Below are positions 1-6,813 of a stretch of 10,168 bases of DNA, in pieces. The notes under the pieces are model-generated. The model was not told the origin of the DNA. It saw only the letters and a program-made list of their open reading frames with translations, and searched no databases. The translations under genes and the position numbers were made by a program. The DNA comes from Cyanobacteria bacterium UBA8156 (GTDB lineage Bacteria; Cyanobacteriota; Cyanobacteriia; Pseudanabaenales; Pseudanabaenaceae). The first letter of the stretch is position 1, and every line of letters begins with the position of its first letter. Where the stretch lies: contig DMPD01000180.1 of NCBI GenBank assembly GCA_003456125.1, positions 1 through 10,168 on the forward strand. Reading direction: 5' to 3'.

Positions 1-212
1 ACTTGGATGAGGGGGTGTTGGGGCAGGGCTGGCACCCGGGGGAAGGACTCCCGTTCGGGGCGCTCCTTGGGTTCGTCGGCGAAGCGGGCCCGCTCCTTAG
101 GAGCAAAAAAGACCAGGGAAGTGGCCACGGCGATCGCCAGGCCCAGCAACGCCAACAGAGCCAACAGGATTTTGCGTTGTGTGGGATCGTCCCAAAGTTT
201 CCGCCAGTTCAC
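1..212 (-). CDS. Unrecognised single-span membrane protein, N-terminal part (runs off left edge)
   Basis: I do not recognise this protein. The reading frame is open from a TAG, which is the trmO stop, at 258-260. The best start is a GTG at 212-210 with GGAG a few bases upstream; no ATG is available in the frame. About 70 residues are visible. A short polar N-terminus (MNWRKLWDDPTQRK) is followed by a leucine/alanine-rich hydrophobic stretch at about residues 15-36, then a charged, proline-rich region (PKERARFADEPKERPERESF). That pattern suggests a signal anchor with the bulk of the protein outside the cytoplasm. It lies 45 bp downstream of trmO on the same strand, so the two may be co-transcribed. 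The remainder is outside the window, so function cannot be judged. The coding call rests on the sharp hydrophobic segment, the ribosome-binding site and the HIP1 site inside the frame. Confidence 0.6.
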   Translation of the reverse strand, partial: MNWRKLWDDPTQRKILLALLALLGLAIAVATSLVFFAPKERARFADEPKERPERESFPRVPALPQHPLIQ

Positions 213-257
213 GGGCTTGCTCCAGGGGTCTGGGGTCAGTGTACCCCAACCGTGTTC

Positions 258-797
258 CTACAGGATGTCTTCTTCGCGGTCTTGGGCGAGGGTTTCGACA
301 TAGCCGCAGCGGGCATCGGGGAACGCATCGCAGTAACGCACATAGGGTTTGATGTCGAGGATGGGGGTGCCGTCCAGCAAATCAATCCCCTGCACATACA
401 GCCGCAGCCCTTCGATTCGCTCCAACCGCAGGGCGCTCAACCCCAACGGGTTGGGGCGATGGGGGGCCCGCGTGGCCAACGTCCCCCGGGGTTGGCGGGG
501 GCCCCGGGGCAAAATCACCGTCGGTTTCCAATCACGGTTTAAGTGCAACCAGGCGATCGCCCAGATGTGGCTAAAGCCCGCCAAATCCTGCAACGCTTGG
601 GGGGGCACCACCGCCGGCAACAATTCAATATAGGCCGCAGCCGGTTGGTAGTCGGGGGCTTCCGTACCCAAAATCGCTTGGCGGGGGGTGCCGTGACGCT
701 CTTGGTAGGGGGTACGGGCTACCCCAATGGGGCGCAGCACCACCGTCTCCGGGAAATCGACCTGTTGGGTGTAATTTTTGGGGGGCAGTCGGGGCAT
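258..797 (-). CDS. trmO: tRNA (N6-threonylcarbamoyladenosine(37)-N6)-methyltransferase TrmO (TsaA/YaeB family)
   Basis: This 179-aa protein belongs to the TsaA/TrmO family, SAM-dependent enzymes that N6-methylate t6A at position 37 of certain tRNAs and so tune decoding. Visible family motifs are the N-terminal strand LRPIGVARTPYQ (21-32), GFSHIWAI (74-81), RAPHRPNPLGLS (110-121) and DLLDGTPILDIKPY (139-152); the last two are the family signatures for the SAM pocket. It is shorter than the E. coli protein as I recall it, which has an extra C-terminal part. I chose the ATG at 797-795 because GGAAGG sits 7 nt upstream. The frame stays open to 920, but the extra 41 residues are translated dispersed-repeat DNA (PHPRPLSHHQSGRGRG) and are not credible protein. 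It follows fabF by 70 bp on the same strand. The family call is firm; the substrate is inferred from the family. Confidence 0.88.
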   Translation of the reverse strand: MPRLPPKNYTQQVDFPETVVLRPIGVARTPYQERHGTPRQAILGTEAPDYQPAAAYIELLPAVVPPQALQDLAGFSHIWAIAWLHLNRDWKPTVILPRGPRQPRGTLATRAPHRPNPLGLSALRLERIEGLRLYVQGIDLLDGTPILDIKPYVRYCDAFPDARCGYVETLAQDREEDIL

Positions 798-812
798 GGG
801 AGAGCCTTCCAT

Positions 813-865
813 CTCCCCTCTCCCCCTCCCTGATTGGTGGTGGGAAAGGGGCCGGGGGTGAGGGG
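813..865. repeat. C/G-rich dispersed repeat (copy 1), between fabF and trmO
   Basis: A pyrimidine-rich arm CCCCTCTCCC (815-824) faces a purine-rich arm GGGAAAGGGG (842-851) and is followed by CCGGGGGTGAGGGG. The arms pair with one mismatch. The same layout (CTCCCCTCTCCC, loop, G-rich arm, GGGGGTGAGGG) recurs at 10089-10129, and a shorter variant at 9817-9842. Such GGGTGAGGGG/CCCCTCTCCC blocks are common intergenic repeats in cyanobacterial genomes. Here the block fills almost the whole fabF-trmO gap. It may act as a fold in the mRNA, but it has no T-tract on either side. Confidence 0.7.
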
Positions 866-867
866 AA

Positions 868-2118
868 TTAACCGGCAAACCGGCGGAACGCCAACGTGAC
901 GTTGTGGCCGCCAAACCCAAAGGAATTGGAAAGCGCTACTTCTACGGTCTGCGATCGCCCTTCGTGGGGCACATAATCCAAGAAACAATCGGGGTCGGAG
1001 TGATCCAGGTTGATGGTGGGGGGTACCTGTTGGTGGGTGAGGGCCAGCACCGTAGCTACGGCCTCAATGCCGCCGGAAGCCCCCAGCAAATGGCCCGTCA
1101 TGGATTTGGTAGAGCTGATGGCAGTAGCCTTGGCGGCCGTTTCCCCCAGCGCCGTCACGATCGCCTGGGTTTCGTTGCGATCGTTCGCCGGGGTGCTGGT
1201 GCCGTGGGCGTTGATGTAGTGCACTTGCTCCGGCAATAAGTTGGCATCCTGCAAAGCCAAGGCGATCGCCCGGGCCGCCCCTTCGCCCCCCGGGGCCGGA
1301 CTGGTCATGTGGTAAGCATCGCAGGTGGTGCCGTAGCCCACCACTTCGCCGTAAATTTTGGCATTGCGGGCCAGGGCGTGCCCCAACTCCTCCAGGATCA
1401 AAATCCCCGCCCCTTCCCCCATCACAAACCCGTCGCGATCGCGATCGAACGGCCGGGAAGCCTTGGTGGGTTCGGCGTTGCGACCCGTCAGGGCCCGACA
1501 GGCATCAAATCCGGCAAAACTCAATTCGGTGATCGCCGCTTCGGTACCGCCACAAATCATGGCCTTGGCATAGCCGTTTTGAATCAGGCGCAACGCATCG
1601 CCGATGGCGTGGGAGCCCGCCGCGCAGGCCGTCACCGTGCAGCAATTGGGCCCCTTGGCACCCACATGAATGGCCGTCATCCCCGCCGCCATGTTGGCAA
1701 TCATCATCGGAATCATGAACGGACTGCAGCGATCGGGGCCCTTCTCCCGCAGGATGTCGTGCTGATCCTCCAGTACCTTCAAGCCCCCAATGCCTGTACC
1801 GATCAGCACCCCAATTTCCGCGGCATTCCGCTCTGAAATTTGCAAATCGGCATCCTGCAGGGCTTGCATACTGGCAGCCACCGCCAACTGCACAAACCGA
1901 TCCATGCGTTTGGCTTCTTTGGCTCCCACATAGGCGATCGGATCGAAGTCGCGCACCTCGCCGGCAATGCGGCATTTGTGGCGAGAGGGATCGAACCGCG
2001 TGATGGGGCCAATGCCGCTCTTTCCGGCCAACAAACCCTGCCAATAGGTCGCCACCGAATTGCCCAAAGGCGTAATCGCCCCGAGACCCGTTACCACCAC
2101 CCGCGATCGCTCACCCAT
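868..2118 (-). CDS. fabF: 3-oxoacyl-ACP synthase II (beta-ketoacyl-ACP synthase, FabF)
   Basis: A 416-aa elongating condensing enzyme of type II fatty acid synthesis. It transfers an acyl chain to its active-site cysteine and condenses it with malonyl-ACP in the cytoplasm. The start RVVVTGLGAITPLGNS is typical. The catalytic Cys165 lies in TVTACAAGSHA, His305 in NAHGTSTPANDRNE, and Lys338 and His343 in STKSMTGHLLGASGG; the C-terminal NSFGFGGHN (398-406) is the usual acyl-pocket loop. Length matches the family norm of about 410-415. The ATG at 2118 is preceded by TAAGGGTGCAGA. It lies 145 bp downstream of acpP, its carrier protein, on the same strand, which is the standard acpP-fabF order. No inactivating change is seen. 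Confidence 0.97.
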   Translation of the reverse strand: MGERSRVVVTGLGAITPLGNSVATYWQGLLAGKSGIGPITRFDPSRHKCRIAGEVRDFDPIAYVGAKEAKRMDRFVQLAVAASMQALQDADLQISERNAAEIGVLIGTGIGGLKVLEDQHDILREKGPDRCSPFMIPMMIANMAAGMTAIHVGAKGPNCCTVTACAAGSHAIGDALRLIQNGYAKAMICGGTEAAITELSFAGFDACRALTGRNAEPTKASRPFDRDRDGFVMGEGAGILILEELGHALARNAKIYGEVVGYGTTCDAYHMTSPAPGGEGAARAIALALQDANLLPEQVHYINAHGTSTPANDRNETQAIVTALGETAAKATAISSTKSMTGHLLGASGGIEAVATVLALTHQQVPPTINLDHSDPDCFLDYVPHEGRSQTVEVALSNSFGFGGHNVTLAFRRFAG

Positions 2119-2247
2119 TCTGCACCCTTACCGCATGTCTAAAATGTTCGTGAGACAGAAGCTACCGTACTTGACTTCTATCCCCTAGAGTTGCCGCCCC
2201 CTGGAGTTGTTCGCAATATGGCTTCCTGTAGGTTTTAGGTCACCGGC

Positions 2248-2273
2248 TCAGACCGCATTTACTTCAGACCGCA
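2248..2273. repeat. Short tandem duplication spanning the acpP stop codon
   Basis: The 10-mer TCAGACCGCA occurs at 2248-2257 and again at 2264-2273, a 16-bp period. The right-hand copy contains the acpP stop codon (TGA on the minus strand) and the two codons before it; the left-hand copy lies just after the gene. This looks like a small local duplication of the gene end. Confidence 0.6.
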
Positions 2274-2509
2274 ACCGAACGTTTTTGGTCGATGTAGGCC
2301 ACGGCATCCCCCACGGTGGCGATGTTCATGGAGTCCTCATCGGGGATTTCAATGGTGAATTCTTCTTCCAGAGCCATCACCAATTCGACCGTATCCAGCG
2401 AGTCCGCCGCCAGGTCGTTTTGAAAGTGGGCCTCCGGCTTGACTTTTTCCGCTTCCACATTGAGTTGCTTGACCACGACGTTGCGCACTCGGTCAAAGGT
2501 GTCGTTCAT
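2264..2509 (-). CDS. acpP: Acyl carrier protein
   Basis: An 81-aa acidic acyl carrier protein that carries growing fatty acyl chains on a 4'-phosphopantetheine arm. The attachment site is Ser37 in the [16 protein letters not shown] motif, the universal ACP helix II signature. The rest follows the family closely ([40 protein letters not shown]). I chose the ATG at 2509-2507 because AGGA lies just upstream and the ACP fold begins here (MNDTFDRV). The frame is open to 2587, but the extra 26 residues have no ACP counterpart and cover the promoter. It is first in the minus-strand acpP-fabF block and divergent from zwf. Confidence 0.97.
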   Translation of the reverse strand: MNDTFDRVRNVVVKQLNVEAEKVKPEAHFQNDLAADSLDTVELVMALEEEFTIEIPDEDSMNIATVGDAVAYIDQKRSVAV

Positions 2510-2546
2510 GTATCCTGTTTCCGTAAGGTAGCGAACCGAAATTTGT

Positions 2547-2573
2547 GTCTCCCAATCATACCGAATTGGGGAC
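2547..2573. promoter_or_regulatory. acpP promoter -10 (minus strand) inside a dyad
   Basis: On the minus strand TATGAT (2555-2560) matches the -10 consensus in 5 of 6 positions and would give a leader of about 40 nt to acpP. I see no good -35. The hexamer is embedded in an inverted repeat, CCCAAT (2551-2556) and ATTGGG (2565-2570), which extends to GTC/GAC if one unpaired base is allowed. A dyad over a -10 box is where a repressor could sit, but no known operator is recognised. Confidence 0.4.
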
Positions 2574-2608
2574 CCGCGATCGCCCAACCCTGAAGAAAAT
2601 CAAACGAT

Positions 2609-2654
2609 CCCCATGGCCGGAATGGGGCATCGGTACAATGCCAGCAGCGTACCG
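2609..2654 (+). promoter_or_regulatory. zwf promoter region: -10 TACAAT and two dyads
   Basis: TACAAT (2634-2639) is a 5/6 match to a -10 box about 20 nt before a plausible start point for zwf; no convincing -35 is seen. Two perfect 6-bp inverted repeats flank or overlap it: CCCCAT/ATGGGG (2609-2614 and 2622-2627) where a -35 would lie, and CGGTAC/GTACCG (2631-2636 and 2649-2654) enclosing the -10 and start point. An activator-dependent promoter would fit the missing -35; this is inference. Confidence 0.38.
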
Positions 2655-2664
2655 CCTGGGGTTT

Positions 2665-4194
2665 ATGGCACAGCTTCTGGAGAATCCGTTACGGGTCGGG
2701 TTGCAACAAGAGCGCACCCCGGAACCTCTGATCTTGGTCATTTTTGGCGCTTCCGGTGACCTCACGGCCCGCAAACTGGTGCCGGCTATCTACCACCTCA
2801 AGCAAGAACGCCGTTTGCCCCCGGAATTGACCATTGTGGGGGTGGCCCGCCGGCCCTGGAGCCACGACTACTTCCGGGAGCAAATGCGGGAAGGGATGGA
2901 GCAATACGCCGACGGCATTGGGGTCGAGGCCCTTTGGGAAGATTTTGCCAGCGGTTTGTTTTACTGTGCCTGCGACATCGACGATGCGGCGGGTTACCAA
3001 GCCCTCAACGAAATGCTGTCCCAACTGGATCGGGAACGGGGCACCCGCGGCAACCGGGTCTTTTACCTGGCGGTGGCTCCCAAATTTTTCCCCGAGGCGA
3101 TCGCCCAGTTGGGGCAAGCGGGGATGATTGCCGATCCCATCAAAACTCGGCTGGTGATCGAAAAGCCCTTTGGGCGCGACTTGTCTTCGGCGAAGGAACT
3201 CAACCGGGTGGTGCAGCACCACTGTTCCGAGGCGCAGGTGTACCGGATCGATCACTACCTGGGCAAAGAAACCGTCCAAAACCTGTTGGTGTTGCGGTTT
3301 GCGAACGCCATTTTTGAACCCCTGTGGAACCGGCAGTTTGTGGATCATGTGCAAATCACGGTGGCCGAAACCGTGGGCGTAGAAGACCGGGCCGGCTACT
3401 ACGAGACTTCGGGGGCCCTGCGGGACATGGTGCAAAACCACCTCATGCAACTGTTTTGCCTGACCGCCATGGAGCCGCCCAACGCCATGGAGGCCGATGC
3501 CCTGCGCAACGAAAAAGTGAAGGTGATTCAGGCCACCCGTCTGGCAGACAGCAAAGACCTATCGCGTTCCAGCATTCGCGCCCAATACGGCAGCGGCTGG
3601 ATGAAGGGCAAACCCATCCCTGGCTACCGCGAAGAACCCAACGTCAATCCCAAATCGATCGTGCCCACCTACGTCGCCATGAAGTTCCTGGTGGACAACT
3701 GGCGCTGGCAAGGGGTGCCCTTCTACTTGCGCACCGGCAAACGGATGCCCAAGAAGGTCAGCGAGATCGCGATCCAATTTCGGTCGGTGCCCTACCTGTT
3801 GTTTCAGTCTGCGGCCCAACAGGCCAACCCCAACATCTTGACCATGCGGCTGCAACCCAACGAAGGCATTGCCCTGCGGTTTGAAGTGAAAATGCCCGGC
3901 ATTGAATTGCGATCGCGCACCGTCGAGATGGATTTTGGCTACGGCAAGGCCTTTGGGGTCGGGGGTTCCGATGCCTACGATCGCCTGTTGTTGGACTGCA
4001 TGCTCGGCGATGCCACCCTGTTTACCCGCGGCGACGAGGTGGAAGCCGCCTGGAAAGTGGTCACCCCGGCTTTGACGGCTTGGGAACAACCCGCCAGCCC
4101 CTTGGTGGTGCCCCAATACGAAGCCGGGAGTTGGGGGCCCCTCGAAGCCGAAGAACTGTTGATACGAGACGGCCGCCAGTGGCGGCGCTTGTAG
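2665..4194 (+). CDS. zwf: Glucose-6-phosphate 1-dehydrogenase
   Basis: A 509-aa NADP-dependent glucose-6-phosphate dehydrogenase, which oxidises glucose-6-phosphate to 6-phosphogluconolactone and opens the oxidative pentose phosphate pathway, the main route to NADPH in darkness. The Rossmann motif GASGDLT is at 28-34, EKPFG at 166-170, and the active-site RIDHYLGKE at 194-202 with catalytic His197. I chose the ATG at 2665 because [16 protein letters not shown] matches the usual cyanobacterial N-terminus and gives normal length; the open frame reaches back to 2545 across the promoter. Cysteines are at 101, 103, 187, 265 and 445; Cys187 and Cys445 lie near positions discussed in redox studies of cyanobacterial Zwf (from memory). 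opcA follows by 42 bp on the same strand, so the two are very likely co-transcribed. Confidence 0.97.
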   Translation: MAQLLENPLRVGLQQERTPEPLILVIFGASGDLTARKLVPAIYHLKQERRLPPELTIVGVARRPWSHDYFREQMREGMEQYADGIGVEALWEDFASGLFYCACDIDDAAGYQALNEMLSQLDRERGTRGNRVFYLAVAPKFFPEAIAQLGQAGMIADPIKTRLVIEKPFGRDLSSAKELNRVVQHHCSEAQVYRIDHYLGKETVQNLLVLRFANAIFEPLWNRQFVDHVQITVAETVGVEDRAGYYETSGALRDMVQNHLMQLFCLTAMEPPNAMEADALRNEKVKVIQATRLADSKDLSRSSIRAQYGSGWMKGKPIPGYREEPNVNPKSIVPTYVAMKFLVDNWRWQGVPFYLRTGKRMPKKVSEIAIQFRSVPYLLFQSAAQQANPNILTMRLQPNEGIALRFEVKMPGIELRSRTVEMDFGYGKAFGVGGSDAYDRLLLDCMLGDATLFTRGDEVEAAWKVVTPALTAWEQPASPLVVPQYEAGSWGPLEAEELLIRDGRQWRRL

Positions 4195-4236
4195 CCTACC
4201 CCTTACGGGTTTCCATTCACCAAGCAGGACAAAACC

Positions 4237-5352
4237 ATGGCAGAGACAACCTCGGTGCTTTCGTTGCAGGGGCCCAAAGACGTATCGGTGTCGGATGTAG
4301 AGCAAGAATTAGCCAAAATCTGGCAGGTCTACGGCGAAAATGCCGCCGCCCGCGCCACTACCTTCAACTTGGTCATGTTTGAGCCCAACAGTGCCCAGGG
4401 TCAGCGTTTGGTTTCGATCGATGCGATCGCCTCGCAAAGTCCTTGCCGGGTGATTGATTTGGTGGTGGAAACCGGTGAAGATCAAGGCATATCCGCCCAG
4501 GTGGCCGCCTACTGCCCCCTGCAAAAGGCCCGCAGCGCCCTGATTTGCGGGGAATACATCACCCTGCGGGGCACCGCCGCCGCCTTTGAGCGGGTGCGGG
4601 GTTTGTTGCCGGAATTGTTGGCCCCGGAAATGCCCACCTTTTTGTGGTGGGGAGGCAGTCCCGACCCCACCGCTCATTTGTTTCAGCGGGCTTTGGAATT
4701 TGGCGATCGCGTGGTGTTGGACTCCACCGCCTTTGCCGATGAAGAAGCCGCCCTGCTATACCTGAAATCGGAAATCGACAACGGGCGCCTCATCTCCGAC
4801 CTGAATTGGCGGCGGTTGCAACCGTGGCAAGAACTGACGGCTCAAGCCTTCGATCCCCCCGATCGCCGCGCTGCGGTGTGGGACATTGACGGCATCACCA
4901 TCGACTACGAAAAAGGCAACAGCGCCCAAGCCCTGATGTTTTTGGGCTGGATCGCCAGCCGCCTGGGGTGGGAACCCCTCTCCCGCCAGCAGGAAGAGGG
5001 CGACTACAACCTCCAACACATCCGGTTCCAGGGCAAAGAGGGTCAAGCCATTCGCGCCGAACTGGCCGCCATTCCCCTGGCCGATCCGGGAGCCATCATC
5101 GGCGATCTGATCGGATTGCGGCTCTCCTCTTCCAAGAGCAACACGGACGCTTGCAACATCTTTTGTTCCGAGGCCACGGGCTGCATGCGGATGGAAGCCT
5201 CTGGGGGAGCCCAAAGTTACCGCACCCACCAGGTCACGCCCTTGGCCGAGCAGGGCGCCGATTCTCTGCTGCCCCAACAACTGCGGCGCTGGGGCCGGGA
5301 AAGCCTTTACGAAGAAAGCCTGGCCCTCACCGCCAAAATCTTGACCCTGTAG
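4237..5352 (+). CDS. opcA: Glucose-6-phosphate dehydrogenase assembly protein OpcA (short form)
   Basis: OpcA is the partner needed for full activity of cyanobacterial glucose-6-phosphate dehydrogenase, acting by promoting its active oligomer. This 371-aa copy has the expected N-terminus (VLSLQGPKDVSVSDVEQELAKIW), the middle block (QVAAYCPLQK, CGEYITLRGTAAA, PTFLWWGG) and the conserved C-terminal part (DLNWRRLQPWQELTAQAFDPP, TIDYEKGNSAQALMFLGWIASRLGW, LIGLRLSS). CSEATGC at 310-316 holds two cysteines six residues apart; in Anabaena a thioredoxin-sensitive OpcA pair with that spacing has been reported, as I recall. Other cyanobacterial OpcA proteins I know are longer, with a peptidoglycan-binding-like insert just after the ATTFxLVxxEP segment; here that point (about residues 50-62) passes straight on. 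ATG 4237 has AGGA upstream. It is convergent with petF. Confidence 0.95.
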   Translation: MAETTSVLSLQGPKDVSVSDVEQELAKIWQVYGENAAARATTFNLVMFEPNSAQGQRLVSIDAIASQSPCRVIDLVVETGEDQGISAQVAAYCPLQKARSALICGEYITLRGTAAAFERVRGLLPELLAPEMPTFLWWGGSPDPTAHLFQRALEFGDRVVLDSTAFADEEAALLYLKSEIDNGRLISDLNWRRLQPWQELTAQAFDPPDRRAAVWDIDGITIDYEKGNSAQALMFLGWIASRLGWEPLSRQQEEGDYNLQHIRFQGKEGQAIRAELAAIPLADPGAIIGDLIGLRLSSSKSNTDACNIFCSEATGCMRMEASGGAQSYRTHQVTPLAEQGADSLLPQQLRRWGRESLYEESLALTAKILTL

Positions 5353-5363
5353 ACCCCTCCCCC

Positions 5364-5401
5364 AAAAACCAATCGCCCCCCAAGGGAGGCGACTGGATTG
5401 G
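5364..5401 (-). terminator. Hairpin with T-tract, oriented to terminate petF
   Basis: CCAATC (5369-5374) pairs with GATTGG (5396-5401). An inner stem, GCC/GGC with further C:G pairs, lies at 5375-5390. Read on the minus strand the stem is followed at once by TTTTT (5368-5364), as expected for an intrinsic terminator of petF. On the plus strand no T-run follows, so its use for opcA would be weaker. It lies between the two convergent gene ends. Confidence 0.6.
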
Positions 5402-5419
5402 GCGGAAACCCCGACCGAA

Positions 5420-5719
5420 TTAGTACAGGGCTTCTTCTTGGTGGGTGAGGATCGTGCAGTCCGACGTAGCATAGGCCACACAGGTCAGCACAAACCCATT
5501 GGCAATTTGCTCATCGTCCAAGAACGACTGATCGTCTTGGGACACGCTACCCGATTGCACTTTCCCAGCACAGGTGGAGCAAGCACCGGCCCGGCAGGAG
5601 TAGGGCAGTTCCAAACCGGCGTTCTCCGCCGCATCCAAAATGTACTCGTCGTCCTTCACCTCGATCGTTTGATTTAGACCTTCCGCTTCGTTGATCAGCG
5701 TCACCTTGTAGGTTGCCAT
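5420..5719 (-). CDS. petF: Plant-type [2Fe-2S] ferredoxin (photosynthetic, PetF type)
   Basis: A 99-aa soluble ferredoxin that takes electrons from photosystem I and delivers them to ferredoxin-NADP reductase, thioredoxin reductase and other acceptors. The cluster ligands are Cys42, Cys47, Cys50 and Cys80 in [16 protein letters not shown]...LTCVAY, the exact plant-type spacing CX4CX2CX29C. Length and the acidic C-terminus (THQEEALY) are those of the main vegetative cyanobacterial ferredoxin. The ATG at 5719-5717 has GAGGAG 5 nt upstream and begins the canonical MATYKVTLI. The frame continues open to 5809, but that stretch is leader and promoter. petF has its own promoter region and a terminator-like hairpin at its end, so it is probably monocistronic. 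Confidence 0.97.
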   Translation of the reverse strand: MATYKVTLINEAEGLNQTIEVKDDEYILDAAENAGLELPYSCRAGACSTCAGKVQSGSVSQDDQSFLDDEQIANGFVLTCVAYATSDCTILTHQEEALY

Positions 5720-5754
5720 GGTGTCTCCTCGGTAAATGTAAAAACAAAAAATGA

Positions 5755-5778
5755 CAGGAAAAACCGCACAAACGGCTT
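5755..5778 (-). promoter_or_regulatory. Possible attenuator-like hairpin in the petF leader
   Basis: On the minus strand AAGCCG (5778-5773) can pair with CGGTTT (5766-5761) across a 6-nt loop, with one G:T pair. It is followed by a T-rich stretch that continues to about 5740. The stem is short, so this may be only a T-rich leader; it could also be a weak conditional terminator upstream of the petF ribosome-binding site. Confidence 0.25.
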
Positions 5779-5812
5779 TGGGCAGCGGATGGAACCTCCT
5801 GGCCCCCATCGC

Positions 5813-5841
5813 ATCATAATCGCTCCTGTTGCCTCCGTCAC
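5813..5841 (-). promoter_or_regulatory. petF: Candidate proximal petF promoter
   Basis: On the minus strand GTGACG (5841-5836, 4/6 to the -35 consensus), a 17-nt spacer and TATGAT (5818-5813, 5/6 to the -10) form a sigma-70-type promoter. The predicted leader to the petF ATG is about 87 nt. Confidence 0.45.
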
Positions 5842-5980
5842 CCTTTTCGTCAACGATTGATTAACTCCCCGGGAAACGGTTTGATTTTTAGCAGAATCGC
5901 TGAAGTCTTCTCGCTGCAAGGCTTTCAACCGCCAACATCCCCAAGAACGCCCTCAAAATTTACGATTTTTCGGGGCGGCA

Positions 5981-6010
5981 ATCATAACCAAAACTTATCT
6001 GATTTGCGAA
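5981..6010 (-). promoter_or_regulatory. petF: Candidate distal petF promoter
   Basis: On the minus strand TTCGCA (6010-6005, 4/6), an 18-nt spacer and TATGAT (5986-5981, 5/6). The predicted transcript would start near the stem-loop at 5948-5977 and carry a leader of about 255 nt. It is weaker evidence than the proximal site but uses the same -10 hexamer. Confidence 0.3.
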
Positions 6011-6044
6011 GACAATGGTTTGGCTGTGGATACATAGGAAATTT

Positions 6045-6788
6045 CTATGAGGATTTGGGCAACAGCACGCCTTTGCCGAGGGTGTAGGAGCCGGGGGCGA
6101 GCTGCCGATCGACGGAGGCGCGATCGTCAAACACGAAGCATTCCCCTTGCCAGCGGCTGGCAGCGGGTGGGGTTTCGGCTAGGTAGCGGAGGATGCCCCC
6201 CTCCAGTTGATACACTTCAGCAAAGCCCTGCGATCGCAGGTAAGCGCCAGCTTTCTCGCAGCGGATGCCACCCGTGCAAAACATCGCGATCGGGGCTTGG
6301 GGGTTTAGGGCTTGCACCCGCTCGGGAAACTGGCGAAAACACCCCAGGTGGAGGTGGGTAGCCCCCACAAACGTACCCACCGCCACTTCGTAGGTGTTGC
6401 GGGTGTCCAAAACGGTCACAGCAGGGTCGGCCAGCAACTCGTTCCAGGGGACTGGGGCCACCGGTGTAGCCGTTTGCTGGAGATCGAGCGCGGGGGCGCC
6501 AAAGGTCACAATCTCCCGTTTGCATTTCACCTTGAGGGTGGCAAAGGGGCAGGTTTCGGCTACCGACCACTTCACCGGCAAATCTGCCCATCGCTCATCC
6601 GTGGCCAAGTGCTGCAAAAAGGCCTTCAGGTTAGCCTCGGGCCCCGCCAGGGTGCCGTTGAGTCCTTCTGCCGCCAGCAACAGGGTGCCCTGCAGCCCCA
6701 AGGTTGCGGCCACCGCCCGGTAGGCTGGGGCTCGCTCTCGGTAATCCGGCAGGGGGGCAAACCGATAAAACGTGGCGATCGCCACCAT
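6045..6788 (-). CDS. trhO: tRNA uridine(34) hydroxylase TrhO (rhodanese domain, UPF0176/YceA family)
   Basis: A 247-aa cytoplasmic enzyme of the UPF0176 family. TrhO forms 5-hydroxyuridine at the wobble base U34 of tRNA in an oxygen-dependent reaction, a precursor of cmo5U/mo5U. The N-terminal domain has the family signature GTLLLAAEGLNGTLAG (34-49) and KVKCKREIVTFG (86-97). The rhodanese domain spans about 115-205 (TVLDTRNTYEVAVG), with active-site loop CTGGIRCEKA starting at Cys171. CFVFDDR (217-223) is also typical, but the chain ends 24 residues later without the cysteine-pair tail I recall from E. coli YceA. The ATG at 6788 has GGAG upstream. The gene starts 25 bp after the protease gene ends, so they are probably co-transcribed. 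Confidence 0.9.
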   Translation of the reverse strand: MVAIATFYRFAPLPDYRERAPAYRAVAATLGLQGTLLLAAEGLNGTLAGPEANLKAFLQHLATDERWADLPVKWSVAETCPFATLKVKCKREIVTFGAPALDLQQTATPVAPVPWNELLADPAVTVLDTRNTYEVAVGTFVGATHLHLGCFRQFPERVQALNPQAPIAMFCTGGIRCEKAGAYLRSQGFAEVYQLEGGILRYLAETPPAASRWQGECFVFDDRASVDRQLAPGSYTLGKGVLLPKSS

Positions 6789-6813
6789 GGGAGTTGCTCC
6801 TAATTTTCCTGAT

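Larger units (their letters stand above)
5720..6044. other. 325-bp intergenic region upstream of petF
   Basis: No convincing gene lies here. It holds two candidate petF promoters (5813-5841 and 5981-6010), a hairpin between them (5948-5977: CGCCC/GGGCG outside, AAAAT/ATTTT inside, loop TTACG), and a T-rich leader just before petF. It is visibly richer in A and T than the flanking genes, as expected of a regulatory spacer. Confidence 0.6.

Noticed and set aside
3..542. A 179-codon plus-strand frame over the left edge
   Set aside because: It is antisense to trmO, whose motifs are unmistakable, and to the partial membrane gene; no protein family is recognisable in it.
798..920. N-terminal extension of TrmO to the ATG at 920
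   Set aside because: The extra residues overlap the fabF end and translate the dispersed repeat; the ATG at 797 has a proper ribosome-binding site and starts the family-like sequence.
2631..2654. NtcA-type site (GTA-N8-TAC) near the zwf promoter
   Set aside because: GTAC occurs twice, but the spacing is 12 or more between the half-sites and not 8, so it does not meet the NtcA pattern.
2689..3450. A 253-codon minus-strand open frame opposite zwf
   Set aside because: It lies fully within the conserved zwf coding region, and its composition is that of an antisense shadow.
5720..5809. Extended ferredoxin start at 5809
   Set aside because: The canonical MATYKVTLI start at 5719 has a strong GAGGAG site; the extension covers the leader and has no counterpart in ferredoxins.
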